Source: CAJCBL01 sp035298965 (GTDB lineage Bacteria; Verrucomicrobiota; Verrucomicrobiia; Opitutales; Opitutaceae). Taken from it: a stretch of DNA of 64,000 nucleotides. The notes under the pieces were generated by a model. The model worked only from the letters and a program-made list of their open reading frames with translations, had not been told where the DNA came from and did no database searches. The position numbers and the translations under genes are program-made. Positions within the stretch are counted from its first letter, which is position 1. Each line of letters opens with the position of its first letter. The stretch spans positions 1 through 64,000 of the forward strand of contig DATGXO010000001.1 of NCBI GenBank assembly GCA_035298965.1, read 5' to 3'. Below, piece by piece: positions 25,822 to 34,087 of this stretch.

Positions 25822-26607
25822 ATGAACGTCTCCCTCTATTCCTCCGCCACGGGCATGCAGGCCCAGCAACTCAACCTCGACACGATCGCGAACAACCTCG
25901 CGAACGTAAACACCACGGGGTTCAAGAAATCGAAGCTCGAGTTCCAGGACCTGCTCTACCAGCAGACGCGCGCCGCCGGCGCCGATAGCGGCGCGGGCAA
26001 CCAGGTGCCGTCCTCGCTGCAGGTCGGCGCTGGCTCGCGCGTCGTGTCGACCGCCAAGATCTTCACGCAGGGCACGCTCTCGCAAACCGGCGAAGAGCTC
26101 GACATCGGCATCCAGGGCGAAGGCTTCTTCGAGATCCAGCGCCCCGACGGCACGAGCGCCTACACCCGCGACGGCTCGTTCAAGCTCTCCTCCACCGGCC
26201 AAGTCGTCACCAACGACGGCTTCCCTGTCCTGAGCGGTTTCCAGCCTATCCCGAACGGCGCGAAATCGATCTCCATTTCGCAAACCGGCGAAGTGACGGT
26301 CGCCACCGCCGACGGAGGCAGCACAAACTTCCAGATCCAACTCGTGCGTTTCGCGAACCCCACCGGCCTCGAAAACGCCGGCGGCAACCTCTACCTCGAG
26401 ACCACTGCGAGCGGCACCCCCGAGCTCGGCAATCCCGGCACCGAAGGCTACGGCTCCACGATCCAGAAATACCTCGAGGGCTCCAACGTCGAGACCGTCA
26501 CCGAGATGGTGAAGATGATCGTCGCGCAGCGCGCCTACGAGATCAACAGCAAGGCCATCCAGACCTCCGATCAGATGCTGCAGGAGGTCAACAACCTCAA
26601 ACGCTGA
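25822..26607 (+). CDS. flgG: Flagellar distal rod protein FlgG
   Basis: 261 residues. It has the strongly conserved rod start SLYSSATGMQAQQLNLDTIA with NNLANVNTTGFKKSKLEFQD, the central DIGIQGEGFFEIQRPDGTSA and YTRDGSFKL, and the C-terminal SNVETVTEMVKMIVAQRAYE with INSKAIQTSDQMLQ. FlgG builds the distal rod. The stop codon overlaps the flgA start by one base (TGATG). Confidence 0.96.
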   Translation: MNVSLYSSATGMQAQQLNLDTIANNLANVNTTGFKKSKLEFQDLLYQQTRAAGADSGAGNQVPSSLQVGAGSRVVSTAKIFTQGTLSQTGEELDIGIQGEGFFEIQRPDGTSAYTRDGSFKLSSTGQVVTNDGFPVLSGFQPIPNGAKSISISQTGEVTVATADGGSTNFQIQLVRFANPTGLENAGGNLYLETTASGTPELGNPGTEGYGSTIQKYLEGSNVETVTEMVKMIVAQRAYEINSKAIQTSDQMLQEVNNLKR

Positions 26608-27314
26608 TGACCCGCTTCGCCCAGTCCCTGCGTCTCGCGTTTGTCACGACGATTTTCGCCGCCGTCTGCCCGCTTCGCGCAGCCGACACGGTGCACCCCG
26701 CGCAGTTTCTGCCGCAACTCGCGACCGACCTCACCGCCCATTTCGGCGTGAGCGGCGAGCTCCAGCTCGACCTGCTCCGCTCGTGGGCACCGCCCGTGTC
26801 GCCTCAAGGCGATTGGTCGCTCGCCATCGTCGCTCCGCCTCAGGCGCTCGCCTCGCAGATGATCGTGCGTGTACGCGTGATCCAGTCCGGGCGCGCGCTC
26901 GGCGAATGGAACCTGCCGTTGCGGGCGCAGCTCTGGGCCGACGCCTTTGTGGCGCGCCAGCCGGTGGCACGCGGCGAGCCGCTCGACCTCGCGCTGTTCG
27001 ACCTCCGCCGCGTCGATTTCCTGCGCGAGAAGGACACCGTCCCCGCCGCGACCGACCTCTCCCAGCTCTCCGTCTCGCGAGGCATCGCCGCCGGCTCGAC
27101 ACTCTCCTGGCGCGATGTCGCGCGCCGCCAACTTGTCCAGCGCGGCGATCGGATCGATGTCGTCGCGAGCAACGGCGCGCTCGTCATCACCATGAAGGCG
27201 CTCGCGATGCAGGGCGGGGCGCTCGGCGAGACGATCGTCGTGCGCAATCCGGAGTCCCGCCGCGATTTCTCCGCCGTCGTCACCGCCGAGAACCAGGCCC
27301 GCGTCACCTTCTGA
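26607..27314 (+). CDS. flgA: Flagellar P-ring assembly chaperone FlgA
   Basis: 235 residues with a signal peptide (to about ...CPLRAADT). The SAF-like C-terminal region contains FVARQPVARGEPLDLALFDL, LSVSRGIAAGSTLSWRDV, LVQRGDRIDVVASNGALVIT and KALAMQGGALGETIVVRN, the FlgA pattern. FlgA helps FlgI assemble the P-ring in the periplasm. It lies between flgG and flgH, as in many flagellar operons. Confidence 0.93.
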   Translation: MTRFAQSLRLAFVTTIFAAVCPLRAADTVHPAQFLPQLATDLTAHFGVSGELQLDLLRSWAPPVSPQGDWSLAIVAPPQALASQMIVRVRVIQSGRALGEWNLPLRAQLWADAFVARQPVARGEPLDLALFDLRRVDFLREKDTVPAATDLSQLSVSRGIAAGSTLSWRDVARRQLVQRGDRIDVVASNGALVITMKALAMQGGALGETIVVRNPESRRDFSAVVTAENQARVTF

Positions 27315-27315
27315 C

Positions 27316-27927
27316 ATGCATCGCCTCACGTTCGGTCTCCTCTTCCTGTTGCCGCTGGCCCCCGTCGCGCACGCGGACTCCGTGTGGCCGTCAGGCTCCT
27401 CGCGCGGCATGCTCGCCGACCGGCGCGCGTCGCGCACCGGCGACATCGTCACCATCATCGTGCAGGAGAGTGTGAGTTCGCAGAACTCCCAATCCTCGAA
27501 GGCGGACAAGGCGAGCAAGGCCGACAACGCCATCACGCAGTTCCTCTTCCCGACCACCGCCAGCCTCGCTGGTACGCACAACGGTTCACTGCCCGGCACC
27601 GGCTTCGACAACTCCAGCAGCACCGCCTCCAGTGGCGCCATCAGCAACAAGGCCACGCTCACCTCGCGGGCCGCCGTGCTCGTGACCGACGTGCTCCCGA
27701 ACGGCAACCTCGTGCTCGAGGGCGTGCGGCAGGTCGCGATGGGCGGCGAGCGCCAGTACATGGTGCTGCGCGGCATCATCCGCCCCGAGGACATCAGCTC
27801 CAACAACACCATCTCCTCGACGAGCATCGCCAACGCCACGCTCGAGGTGATCTCCGAGGGCTCGCTCACCGACACGCAGGGGAAGGGCTGGCTCACGAAG
27901 CTCTACGAGCTGCTCCGCCTCTACTGA
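27316..27927 (+). CDS. flgH: Flagellar L-ring protein FlgH
   Basis: 203 residues with a signal peptide (LLFLLPLAPVAHA). The L-ring signature includes RASRTGDIVTIIVQESVSSQ, SKATLTSRAAVLVTDVLPNG (written from ISNKAT on), NLVLEGVRQVAMGGERQYMV and LRGIIRPEDISSNNTISSTS. It forms the outer-membrane bushing of the flagellum. No lipobox Cys is seen after the signal peptide, although FlgH is often a lipoprotein. It is 1 bp after flgA. Confidence 0.94.
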   Translation: MHRLTFGLLFLLPLAPVAHADSVWPSGSSRGMLADRRASRTGDIVTIIVQESVSSQNSQSSKADKASKADNAITQFLFPTTASLAGTHNGSLPGTGFDNSSSTASSGAISNKATLTSRAAVLVTDVLPNGNLVLEGVRQVAMGGERQYMVLRGIIRPEDISSNNTISSTSIANATLEVISEGSLTDTQGKGWLTKLYELLRLY

Positions 27928-27941
27928 ACGCCGCTCCGACC

Positions 27942-29051
27942 ATGTCCCCCGCCACCATTTTCCGGATTCTCCTTCTGCTCGTGGTTGCCGTCCCGTGCGC
28001 GCGCGCCGAAGGCTCGCGGCTGAAGGACCTCGCGGCGATCGAGGGCGGCCGCGACAACCAGCTCGTCGGCTACGGCATTGTCGTCGGTCTCGCCGGCGAC
28101 GGTGACAAGAACTCCGAGGCCACCTTGCGCTCCATCGCCAACGCGCTCCAGCGCTTCGGCATCTCCGTCTCCGCGAGCACGCTCAAGTCCTCCAACGCCG
28201 CCGCCGTGATGGTCACGGCCGACATCGGGCCTTTCCTCAAACCCGGCGCACGTATCGACATCACGGTCGCCGCGATCGGCGAGGCGAAGAGCCTGCAGGG
28301 CGGTGTGCTGCTCCAGACGCCGCTGCTTGGCGGCGATGGCAATGTCTACGCCGTGGCCCAGGGGCCGGTCGCGGTCGGCGGTTTCCTCGGCGGCACCGGC
28401 GGTCCCGGCGGCGCCACCGTGCAGAAGAACCATCCCACCGTCGCGGCGGTCGCCAACGGCGCGATCGTCGAGCGCGAGATCCCCGCCTCCTACGTGCGCG
28501 ACGGCACCGTGCGCCTCCTCCTGCACCAGCCCGATTTCGTCACCGCCGCCCGCATCGCCGATGCCGTGAACGCCCAGTTCCCCGGCACCGCCCGTGCCCA
28601 GGACTCGGCGACGATCGCGGTCGGTCTGCCCGCGGATTTTGTTGGCAACGAGGTGTCGTTCATCGCCTCGCTCGGCATGATCGAGACCAGGCCCGACACG
28701 ACCGCGCGGATCGTGCTCAACGAGCGCACGGGCACGATCGTCGCCACCTCCACGGTGCGCCTTTCGCAGGTCGCGATCAGCCACGGCTCACTCACGATCA
28801 AGATCGCCTCGACCCTCGGCGTCTCGCAGCCCGAGGCGTTCAGCAAGGGCGGCACCACGGCCGTCGTCCCCTCGACACGCACCGAGGTCACCGAGGTGAA
28901 GGGCGGCTTCCAGATGGTCGAGGAGCTGCCCTCGGTCGAGGAGCTCGCCAAGGCGCTCAACGCACTCGGGGTGTCCTCGCGCGAGATGATGGCTATCTTT
29001 CAGAGCCTCAAACGCGCCGGCGCCCTCCAAGCCGAAGTGGTCATCAACTAG
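27942..29051 (+). CDS. flgI: Flagellar P-ring protein FlgI
   Basis: 369 residues from the ATG at 27942, which opens a signal peptide (IFRILLLLVVAVPCARA). The P-ring start RLKDLAAIEGGRDNQLVGYG is followed by IVVGLAGDGDKN, VMVTADIGPFLKPGARIDIT, and LNERTGTIVATSTVRLSQVA. The end is ELAKALNALGVSSREMMAIF, with the conserved LKRAGALQAEVVI. It forms the periplasmic ring around the rod. Confidence 0.96.
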   Translation: MSPATIFRILLLLVVAVPCARAEGSRLKDLAAIEGGRDNQLVGYGIVVGLAGDGDKNSEATLRSIANALQRFGISVSASTLKSSNAAAVMVTADIGPFLKPGARIDITVAAIGEAKSLQGGVLLQTPLLGGDGNVYAVAQGPVAVGGFLGGTGGPGGATVQKNHPTVAAVANGAIVEREIPASYVRDGTVRLLLHQPDFVTAARIADAVNAQFPGTARAQDSATIAVGLPADFVGNEVSFIASLGMIETRPDTTARIVLNERTGTIVATSTVRLSQVAISHGSLTIKIASTLGVSQPEAFSKGGTTAVVPSTRTEVTEVKGGFQMVEELPSVEELAKALNALGVSSREMMAIFQSLKRAGALQAEVVIN

Positions 29052-29061
29052 CCCCGCAGCC

Positions 29062-29397
29062 ATGTCACCCGTTTCCTTCAGTCCGCTGCTCGGTGTCGCC
29101 GATCCCCAGACGATCGACCGTTCGCTGCGTTCGGCGCCGCAACAATCCGCGGCGCAAGCCACCGCGGCACAGTTCGAAGCCATCCTCGTCCGGCAGTTGC
29201 TCAGCGACGCCTTCAAGCCGCTGCTCGGCTCGGCGGGCGGAGAGGCAATGCCCGGCAGCGACGTCTACCAGTACATGATCACCGACGTCGTTTCGCAGAG
29301 CGTCGCCCAGGGTGGGGGGCTCGGCATCGCGAAAATGCTCGTGCCGCAGCTCACCCCCAAGAGCGCAGCGACCGATAACAAGGAGGTCTCCTCATGA
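29062..29397 (+). CDS. flgJ: Rod-binding protein (FlgJ N-terminal type, no muramidase domain)
   Basis: 111 residues. The core AAQFEAILVRQLLSDAFKPL followed by YQYMITDVVSQSVAQGGGLG matches the rod-binding domain of FlgJ. The peptidoglycan hydrolase domain of gammaproteobacterial FlgJ is absent, so the wall must be opened by another enzyme. It follows flgI by 10 bp and overlaps the flgN start by 4 bp. Confidence 0.85.
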   Translation: MSPVSFSPLLGVADPQTIDRSLRSAPQQSAAQATAAQFEAILVRQLLSDAFKPLLGSAGGEAMPGSDVYQYMITDVVSQSVAQGGGLGIAKMLVPQLTPKSAATDNKEVSS

Positions 29398-29915
29398 TCC
29401 TCGCCCCGACAGCTCCCGTCCCCACGGCGTGGTCTCCCGTCGTCGACGCCCTGCGCAGCGAACTCGCCGAGTACGGCGGGCTGCTCCAGCTCATCGACGG
29501 CCAGCAGAAGAAGATCTTCGCGCTCGATTCGGCTGGTGTGGCGGAATTCGTGCCGCAACTCGAGCAACAGGCCGCGCTCGCGCGCGATCGGCGCGTGGAA
29601 CGCGAAGGCGCGGTCCGCCGCTACGCCGTGGAACACGGCCAAGCCGGCGATCGCTCGCTGCGGCAACTCCTCCCCACATTTCCCTCCGAGGTGCGGCCGC
29701 TGCTCGAGGCGCTGATCGACGAGATCAACCACCTCCTCAACCGCACCAAACAGCGCACACGCCAGAACCAGCTGATGCTCTCGCGCCTCGTGGAGCTCCA
29801 TCGCGAGTTCATCCCCGCGCTGCGCCCGCAGTCCTTCACCAAGACGTATTCGCGCCGCGGCCAGGTCGCCGTGTCCACCGCCGCCAGCGAATCCACTTAC
29901 CGCGCCACCGGTTGA
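29394..29915 (+). CDS. flgN: FlgN-like flagellar export chaperone
   Basis: 173 residues, mostly helical, with LRSELAEYGGLLQLIDGQQK early and NRTKQRTRQNQLMLSRLVEL late, the FlgN-like helical pattern. FlgN chaperones the hook-junction proteins FlgK and FlgL, which are encoded next. Its ATG overlaps the rod-binding gene by 4 bp (ATGA), and flgK starts 12 bp after it. The call rests largely on position and helical pattern. Confidence 0.75.
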   Translation: MILAPTAPVPTAWSPVVDALRSELAEYGGLLQLIDGQQKKIFALDSAGVAEFVPQLEQQAALARDRRVEREGAVRRYAVEHGQAGDRSLRQLLPTFPSEVRPLLEALIDEINHLLNRTKQRTRQNQLMLSRLVELHREFIPALRPQSFTKTYSRRGQVAVSTAASESTYRATG

Positions 29916-29927
29916 GCGCCCCGCACC

Positions 29928-31352
29928 ATGTCCGGCCTCTTCTCCAGTCTCTACACGACCACCAACGCCATGCGCACGCAGACGGCGGCGCTCGACATCG
30001 TCGGCCGCAACATGGCGAACGTGAACAACCCCGCGTACGCCCGGCAACGCGTGGTGCTCGGCGACAAGGGATCGGTGAATACGCCGCTGGGCGCGCAGAG
30101 CCTCGGCACCGAGCCGGTCGGCATCCAGCAGATGCGCGACACGTTGCTCGACCGTCAGGTGACCGAGGAGACGGCGAACACGCGGCTCATCGAATCCCAG
30201 ATCAAATATCTCCAGCAGGCGCAGACCGCCCTCGGACAAGGCCTGTTCAGCGATTCCGGCGCGGTCGACACGATCACGAACAATCCCGATCTGCCCGCCG
30301 GCATCGCGGCCTCGATCGACGCGTTTTTCAACGCGTGGCAGGCCTTCGCGACGGAACCTTCGAGCATCGTCACCAAACAGCAGCTCATCGCTAAGACCGA
30401 CGACCTCATCGACAAGATCCACCTCGCCGACACGCGTCTTGCGGATATCGCGCTCCCGCCCGCCGCCACCGGTAACACGCTCACCCGGGAGATGGATGCC
30501 GATGTCGGACAGGTGAACGCGCTGCTCACGACCCTCGCGGACCTCAACCGCCAGATCGGGCAGGTCGAGATCATCAACCCCGGCGCCGCGGTGGATCTGC
30601 GCGACGCGCGGCAGTCCAAACTCGAGGAACTCGCGAAGTACGTCGACTTCACCACCGTCCAGCAGAGCGCCGGCCAGCTCGGAATCCAGATCAGCGACGG
30701 CCTCGGCGGCACGATCGACATCGTCAACCTCGCCACCGTCACCGGCTCGCTCGCGCGCAACGGCGACGACTACGAATGGACTCCCACCGCTGGTGTCGCG
30801 CAGGCCGCGTCGTTCGCGGGCGGAAGTCTTGCGGGATACCAGACGGTCGGCGCTACCGTTCAGGGCTATCGCGACAGTCTCGACACGTTCGTCGCGACCC
30901 TCGTCTCGGAGGTGAACACCGCGTACAACTCCGGCACCAACGGCCAATTCTTCCTGAGTACCGGCACCGATGCGGCCTCGCTCGCGCGCGTCGCCACCGC
31001 GACGACCGTGGTCGCCGGCGACGTGGGCGGCCCCTCCGGTGCAAACAACCGCGCGCTCGCCGTCGCCGGCCTCGCCAATGACGCGACTTTTCTCAACGGC
31101 ACGCCCTCGACCGCCTATTCGCGTCTCGTCACGAGCGTCGCCCAGGACCTGACCACCACGAACACCCGCGCCGAGGACCAGCAGTCGTTGCAGGGCCTGC
31201 TCAGCGCGCAACGCAACTCCTACGGCGGCGTCTCCCTCGACGAGGAAACCGCCGACATGATGCGCTATCAGCGCGCCTACCAGGCGTCGGCGAAGCTGAT
31301 GTCGATCATCAACGAGATGCTCTCCGACGCCATGAACACGCTGGCCGGCTGA
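29928..31352 (+). CDS. flgK: Flagellar hook-associated protein 1 FlgK
   Basis: 474 residues. The N-terminus has the axial-protein motif LYTTTNAMRTQTAALDIVGR with NMANVNNPAYARQRV. The middle holds AGIAASIDAFFNAWQAFATE. The C-terminus ends GGVSLDEETADMMRYQRAYQ then ASAKLMSIINEMLSDAMNTL. FlgK is the hook-filament junction. It is somewhat shorter than the enterobacterial protein (~547). It is followed by flgL after 40 bp. Confidence 0.95.
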   Translation: MSGLFSSLYTTTNAMRTQTAALDIVGRNMANVNNPAYARQRVVLGDKGSVNTPLGAQSLGTEPVGIQQMRDTLLDRQVTEETANTRLIESQIKYLQQAQTALGQGLFSDSGAVDTITNNPDLPAGIAASIDAFFNAWQAFATEPSSIVTKQQLIAKTDDLIDKIHLADTRLADIALPPAATGNTLTREMDADVGQVNALLTTLADLNRQIGQVEIINPGAAVDLRDARQSKLEELAKYVDFTTVQQSAGQLGIQISDGLGGTIDIVNLATVTGSLARNGDDYEWTPTAGVAQAASFAGGSLAGYQTVGATVQGYRDSLDTFVATLVSEVNTAYNSGTNGQFFLSTGTDAASLARVATATTVVAGDVGGPSGANNRALAVAGLANDATFLNGTPSTAYSRLVTSVAQDLTTTNTRAEDQQSLQGLLSAQRNSYGGVSLDEETADMMRYQRAYQASAKLMSIINEMLSDAMNTLAG

Positions 31353-31392
31353 CGCCGACCCCCTCTCCGCCAACCCCTGACCCCCTCCCGCC

Positions 31393-32292
31393 ATGCTCCG
31401 CATCACCTCCAGCACGCTCGCCTCGCGCATGACCAGCGACCTCACGCGCCTCTCGAACACGCAGAGCCGGCTCACGCAGGAGATGGCCTCGGGCCGGCGC
31501 CTCATCGACGCCAACGACGACGTGCCCGCCACCGGCCGCGTGATGGCGTACGAAAGTGAGAAGCGCAGCCTCCAGCAGTACGAACGCAACGCCCAGCGGG
31601 GCATCACCAACATCTCGGTCAGCAGCACCGCGCTCACCTCGATCAAGGAGGTCGCCAACAAGATCTTCAACATCGCGCCCCAGGCGGCCGCCTCCGGCGT
31701 GGCCGTCGACCAGGCGGCGCTCGCCGCGCAGATCGATGGGTTGCTCGAGCAGGCGTTGTCCCTCGCCAACAACCAGGTGGGCGGCACCTATCTTTTCGGT
31801 AGCCAGGAGACCAGCACAGCGCCGTTCACCGCCACACGCGATGTCAACGGTCGCATCACCGCTGTCACCTACACCGGCGATACCGGCGCCGCGCCCGAGG
31901 TGGCCGTGAGCGAAAGCGCCTCGGTGCCCACACTCAACAACGGCACGCAGAACCAGCAGCTGGAGACGATGCTCAACAACTTTGTCGCCATGCGCACCGC
32001 CGTGCTCGCCGACAACAAGCCGGTGATCGGCTCCCTCCAGAACGCGATCGGCGACGATGAGAGCAACATCGTCACTATGCTCAGCACGCTCTCCACCGCC
32101 CAGTTCCGCATTGAAGCGACGCAGGAGCAGAACAAGAGCCGTTTCAACCAGCTCGCCGACCTCTCCGCCGGCGAGACCGACATCGATCTCGCGGAGACGA
32201 TCATCAAATACCAGAGCGCCGAACGCTCGTACGAGGCCGCGCTGCAGGCCGGTTCGAAACTCCTCCAGCAATCGCTGCTCGACTACATCTGA
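31393..32292 (+). CDS. flgL: Flagellar hook-associated protein 3 FlgL
   Basis: 299 residues with flagellin-like ends: N-terminal RLSNTQSRLTQEMASGRRLI and NDDVPATGRVMAYESEKRSL, central NNQVGGTYLFGSQETSTAPF, and C-terminal LAETIIKYQSAERSYEAALQ. FlgL is the second junction protein, at the filament base. It is the last recognised flagellar structural gene here; flagellin, hook, MS-ring and export genes must lie elsewhere. Confidence 0.94.
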   Translation: MLRITSSTLASRMTSDLTRLSNTQSRLTQEMASGRRLIDANDDVPATGRVMAYESEKRSLQQYERNAQRGITNISVSSTALTSIKEVANKIFNIAPQAAASGVAVDQAALAAQIDGLLEQALSLANNQVGGTYLFGSQETSTAPFTATRDVNGRITAVTYTGDTGAAPEVAVSESASVPTLNNGTQNQQLETMLNNFVAMRTAVLADNKPVIGSLQNAIGDDESNIVTMLSTLSTAQFRIEATQEQNKSRFNQLADLSAGETDIDLAETIIKYQSAERSYEAALQAGSKLLQQSLLDYI

Positions 32293-32338
32293 GCGGCTCC
32301 CCGCCCGCTCCCACCGAAGCCTTCACGCAGAACGCACC

Positions 32339-33079
32339 ATGACCTCCCAGGAATTTTCCACTCTCTTCGCGGATGCCGAAGCCGGCCGCGCCGATGCGCA
32401 GTACAAGCTCGGCGTGAGCTACGACCGCGGCGAGGGCGTCACTCAGGACTACACCCAGGCGGCCCGGTGGATCGCCGCCGCCGCCGAGCGAGGGCATGTC
32501 CAGGCGGCGTGCACACTCGGGCTCTACTACACGAAAGGCGTGGGCGTCGCGCCGGACTACAATACCGCGGCGCGTTGGTTCCGGTCCGCGGCTTCCAAGG
32601 GGGAACCGCGCTCCGCGTTCAATCTCGCGCTCCTGCTGCAGGCCGGACTCGTCCCCGAGGCGGAGCCGGGCGAAGCCGCCGCGTGGCTCAAGCATGCGGC
32701 CGTGGCCGGCATTCCCGAGGCCCAGCTCAATCTCGGAGTCGACATTCTGGTGACAGCCAAGACTCCCGCGGACAAGGAAGTCGCGGCCGAATGGGTCTAC
32801 TCCGCGGCCAAGAGCGGTCTCGCCGAGGCTCAGTACCAGCTCGCGCTCATGTTCGACACGGGTGAAGGCGTGCAATCCGATCGGATGCTCGCGATCGAGT
32901 GGTACGAACTCGCCGCCACTCAGGGACACGCGAGCGCGCAGTACAACCTCGGCCTCCATTACGAACTCGGGCACGAAGGGCTCGAGCGTGATCTGGACCG
33001 CGCTGCTGCGTTGTACCGCGAGGCCGCGGCGTCGGGCCACGAGAAGGCGATCGATTCGCTCATTTCCCTCGAGCGCTGA
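32339..33079 (+). CDS. Sel1-repeat protein
   Basis: 246 residues from the ATG at 32339. About six Sel1/TPR-like repeats of ~36 residues are visible, for example ADAQYKLGVSYDRGEGVTQD, AEAQYQLALMFDTGEGVQSD and ASAQYNLGLHYELGHEGLER. Such solenoids mediate protein contacts. No signal peptide is seen, so it is probably cytoplasmic. It follows flgL by 46 bp in the same direction and may belong to the flagellar operon, possibly as a scaffold or regulator. Confidence 0.9.
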   Translation: MTSQEFSTLFADAEAGRADAQYKLGVSYDRGEGVTQDYTQAARWIAAAAERGHVQAACTLGLYYTKGVGVAPDYNTAARWFRSAASKGEPRSAFNLALLLQAGLVPEAEPGEAAAWLKHAAVAGIPEAQLNLGVDILVTAKTPADKEVAAEWVYSAAKSGLAEAQYQLALMFDTGEGVQSDRMLAIEWYELAATQGHASAQYNLGLHYELGHEGLERDLDRAAALYREAAASGHEKAIDSLISLER

Positions 33080-33217
33080 GGCGGGCGTCAGCAGCTCGCG
33101 ACGCGAAGCCAGGCGAGGGGAATGCGGTGATTTTCTCACCGTACCGCACGGCGTCCGTGGGCGTAGGGTTCATTCCCTAGCTCTGTCGTGGGCACCACTA
33201 CCCGCGCCGTTGACAGG

Positions 33218-33247
33218 GGATCACCCGTTTCTAGCAACGGGCGATCC
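33218..33247 (+). promoter_or_regulatory. Hairpin directly before a PEP-CTERM start codon
   Basis: GGATC-A-CCCGTT pairs with AACGGG-C-GATCC around the loop TCTAGC: 11 paired bases and one A/C mismatch. It ends 4 nt before the ATG at 33252, where the ribosome site would be. TTGACA at 33210-33215 just before it resembles a -35 box, but no matching -10 is seen. Confidence 0.4.
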
Positions 33248-33251
33248 TCAC

Positions 33252-33929
33252 ATGAAGTCGCTCAACGCCCTAGTCGTAGTTCTGCTCCTCGCCGGCGCCG
33301 CGTCCGCCCAATCCGCGGCCGATTACGGATTGCTCAACACCGGTTCGCTGCTCGCCGGAGGCACGAATCCGTACTCGCTGACCGCCAGCAGCGTGAGCGG
33401 CACCTACGGTCTCTATCTTCCGGGCAGCAGCGCGTGGCCGGTCGGCAACCCTTGGATCGCCAACGGCGGCACCGCCCAGTGGCTCGCGCTCTACTCGGGC
33501 AACAGCGCCCCCAGCGCGACCGCCTCCGTCCCAACCGTCGCCGCCGGCACGTACACGATCAGCTACTCGTTCGATCTCACCTCGGCTGCGGCGAGCGCCA
33601 GCAGTTTCGAGATCAACGCCGCCGTCGACAACAGCCTGAGCGTTTCGCTCAACGGCACCGCCCTCGCCAACCTCGGCACGCCAGCGGCCACGGTGAACTA
33701 CGACTCGCTCAGCCACTACCATTATCTCGTGGACAGCACCGCGCTGCGCAGCGGCCTGAACACGCTCGAGTTCGCCGTGACGAACGCCGCCAGCGGAGGC
33801 AACAACCCCGCCGGTCTCTACGTCGCCTATTCCAACCTCACGGTGATTCCCGAGCCGTCCACCTACGCTCTATTCCTCGGCATCGGCACGCTCGTGGCCG
33901 CCGCCGGAGTGCGCCGTTTCCGGCGCTGA
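33252..33929 (+). CDS. PEP-CTERM sorting-domain protein
   Basis: 225 residues with signal peptide LNALVVVLLLAGAASAQSAA. The middle is a beta-rich, Ser/Thr/Asn-rich domain without recognised family. The C-terminus carries the sorting signal: IPEP, a hydrophobic stretch (TYALFLGIGTLVAAAG) and VRRFRR. Surface delivery through an exosortase is inferred. It is monocistronic, with a hairpin before its start and a terminator after it. Confidence 0.88.
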   Translation: MKSLNALVVVLLLAGAASAQSAADYGLLNTGSLLAGGTNPYSLTASSVSGTYGLYLPGSSAWPVGNPWIANGGTAQWLALYSGNSAPSATASVPTVAAGTYTISYSFDLTSAAASASSFEINAAVDNSLSVSLNGTALANLGTPAATVNYDSLSHYHYLVDSTALRSGLNTLEFAVTNAASGGNNPAGLYVAYSNLTVIPEPSTYALFLGIGTLVAAAGVRRFRR

Positions 33930-33956
33930 AGCTGCGAGTCCCCGCAAACCCTCGCG

Positions 33957-33994
33957 ACGGCCGCGGACCTCGGGTTCGCGGCCGTTTCGTTTTC
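33957..33994 (+). terminator. Terminator after the PEP-CTERM gene
   Basis: ACGGCCGCG (33957-33965) pairs with CGCGGCCGT (33977-33985), a 9-bp perfect stem followed by TTCGTTTT. It begins 27 nt after the stop codon. Confidence 0.75.
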
Positions 33995-34087
33995 CGCGTC
34001 CGGCCGCGATGCATGGATGGCGCATCGCGCTTCCCGAAAGCGTTTGTGGACCGAGGCGCCGCGGGTTTCGTACTGGCGCAACTCCCC

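Noticed and set aside
29062..29397. Full-length FlgJ with muramidase
   Set aside because: Only the rod-binding domain is present, and the next gene starts at once with a different fold.
29265..31787. 840-codon minus-strand frame
   Set aside because: Antisense to the rod-binding, flgN, flgK and flgL genes, which are supported by strong motifs.
32862..33251. N-terminal extension of the PEP-CTERM gene at 33252
   Set aside because: The extra ~130 codons overlap the Sel1-repeat gene and would bury the signal peptide; the ATG at 33252 directly precedes it.
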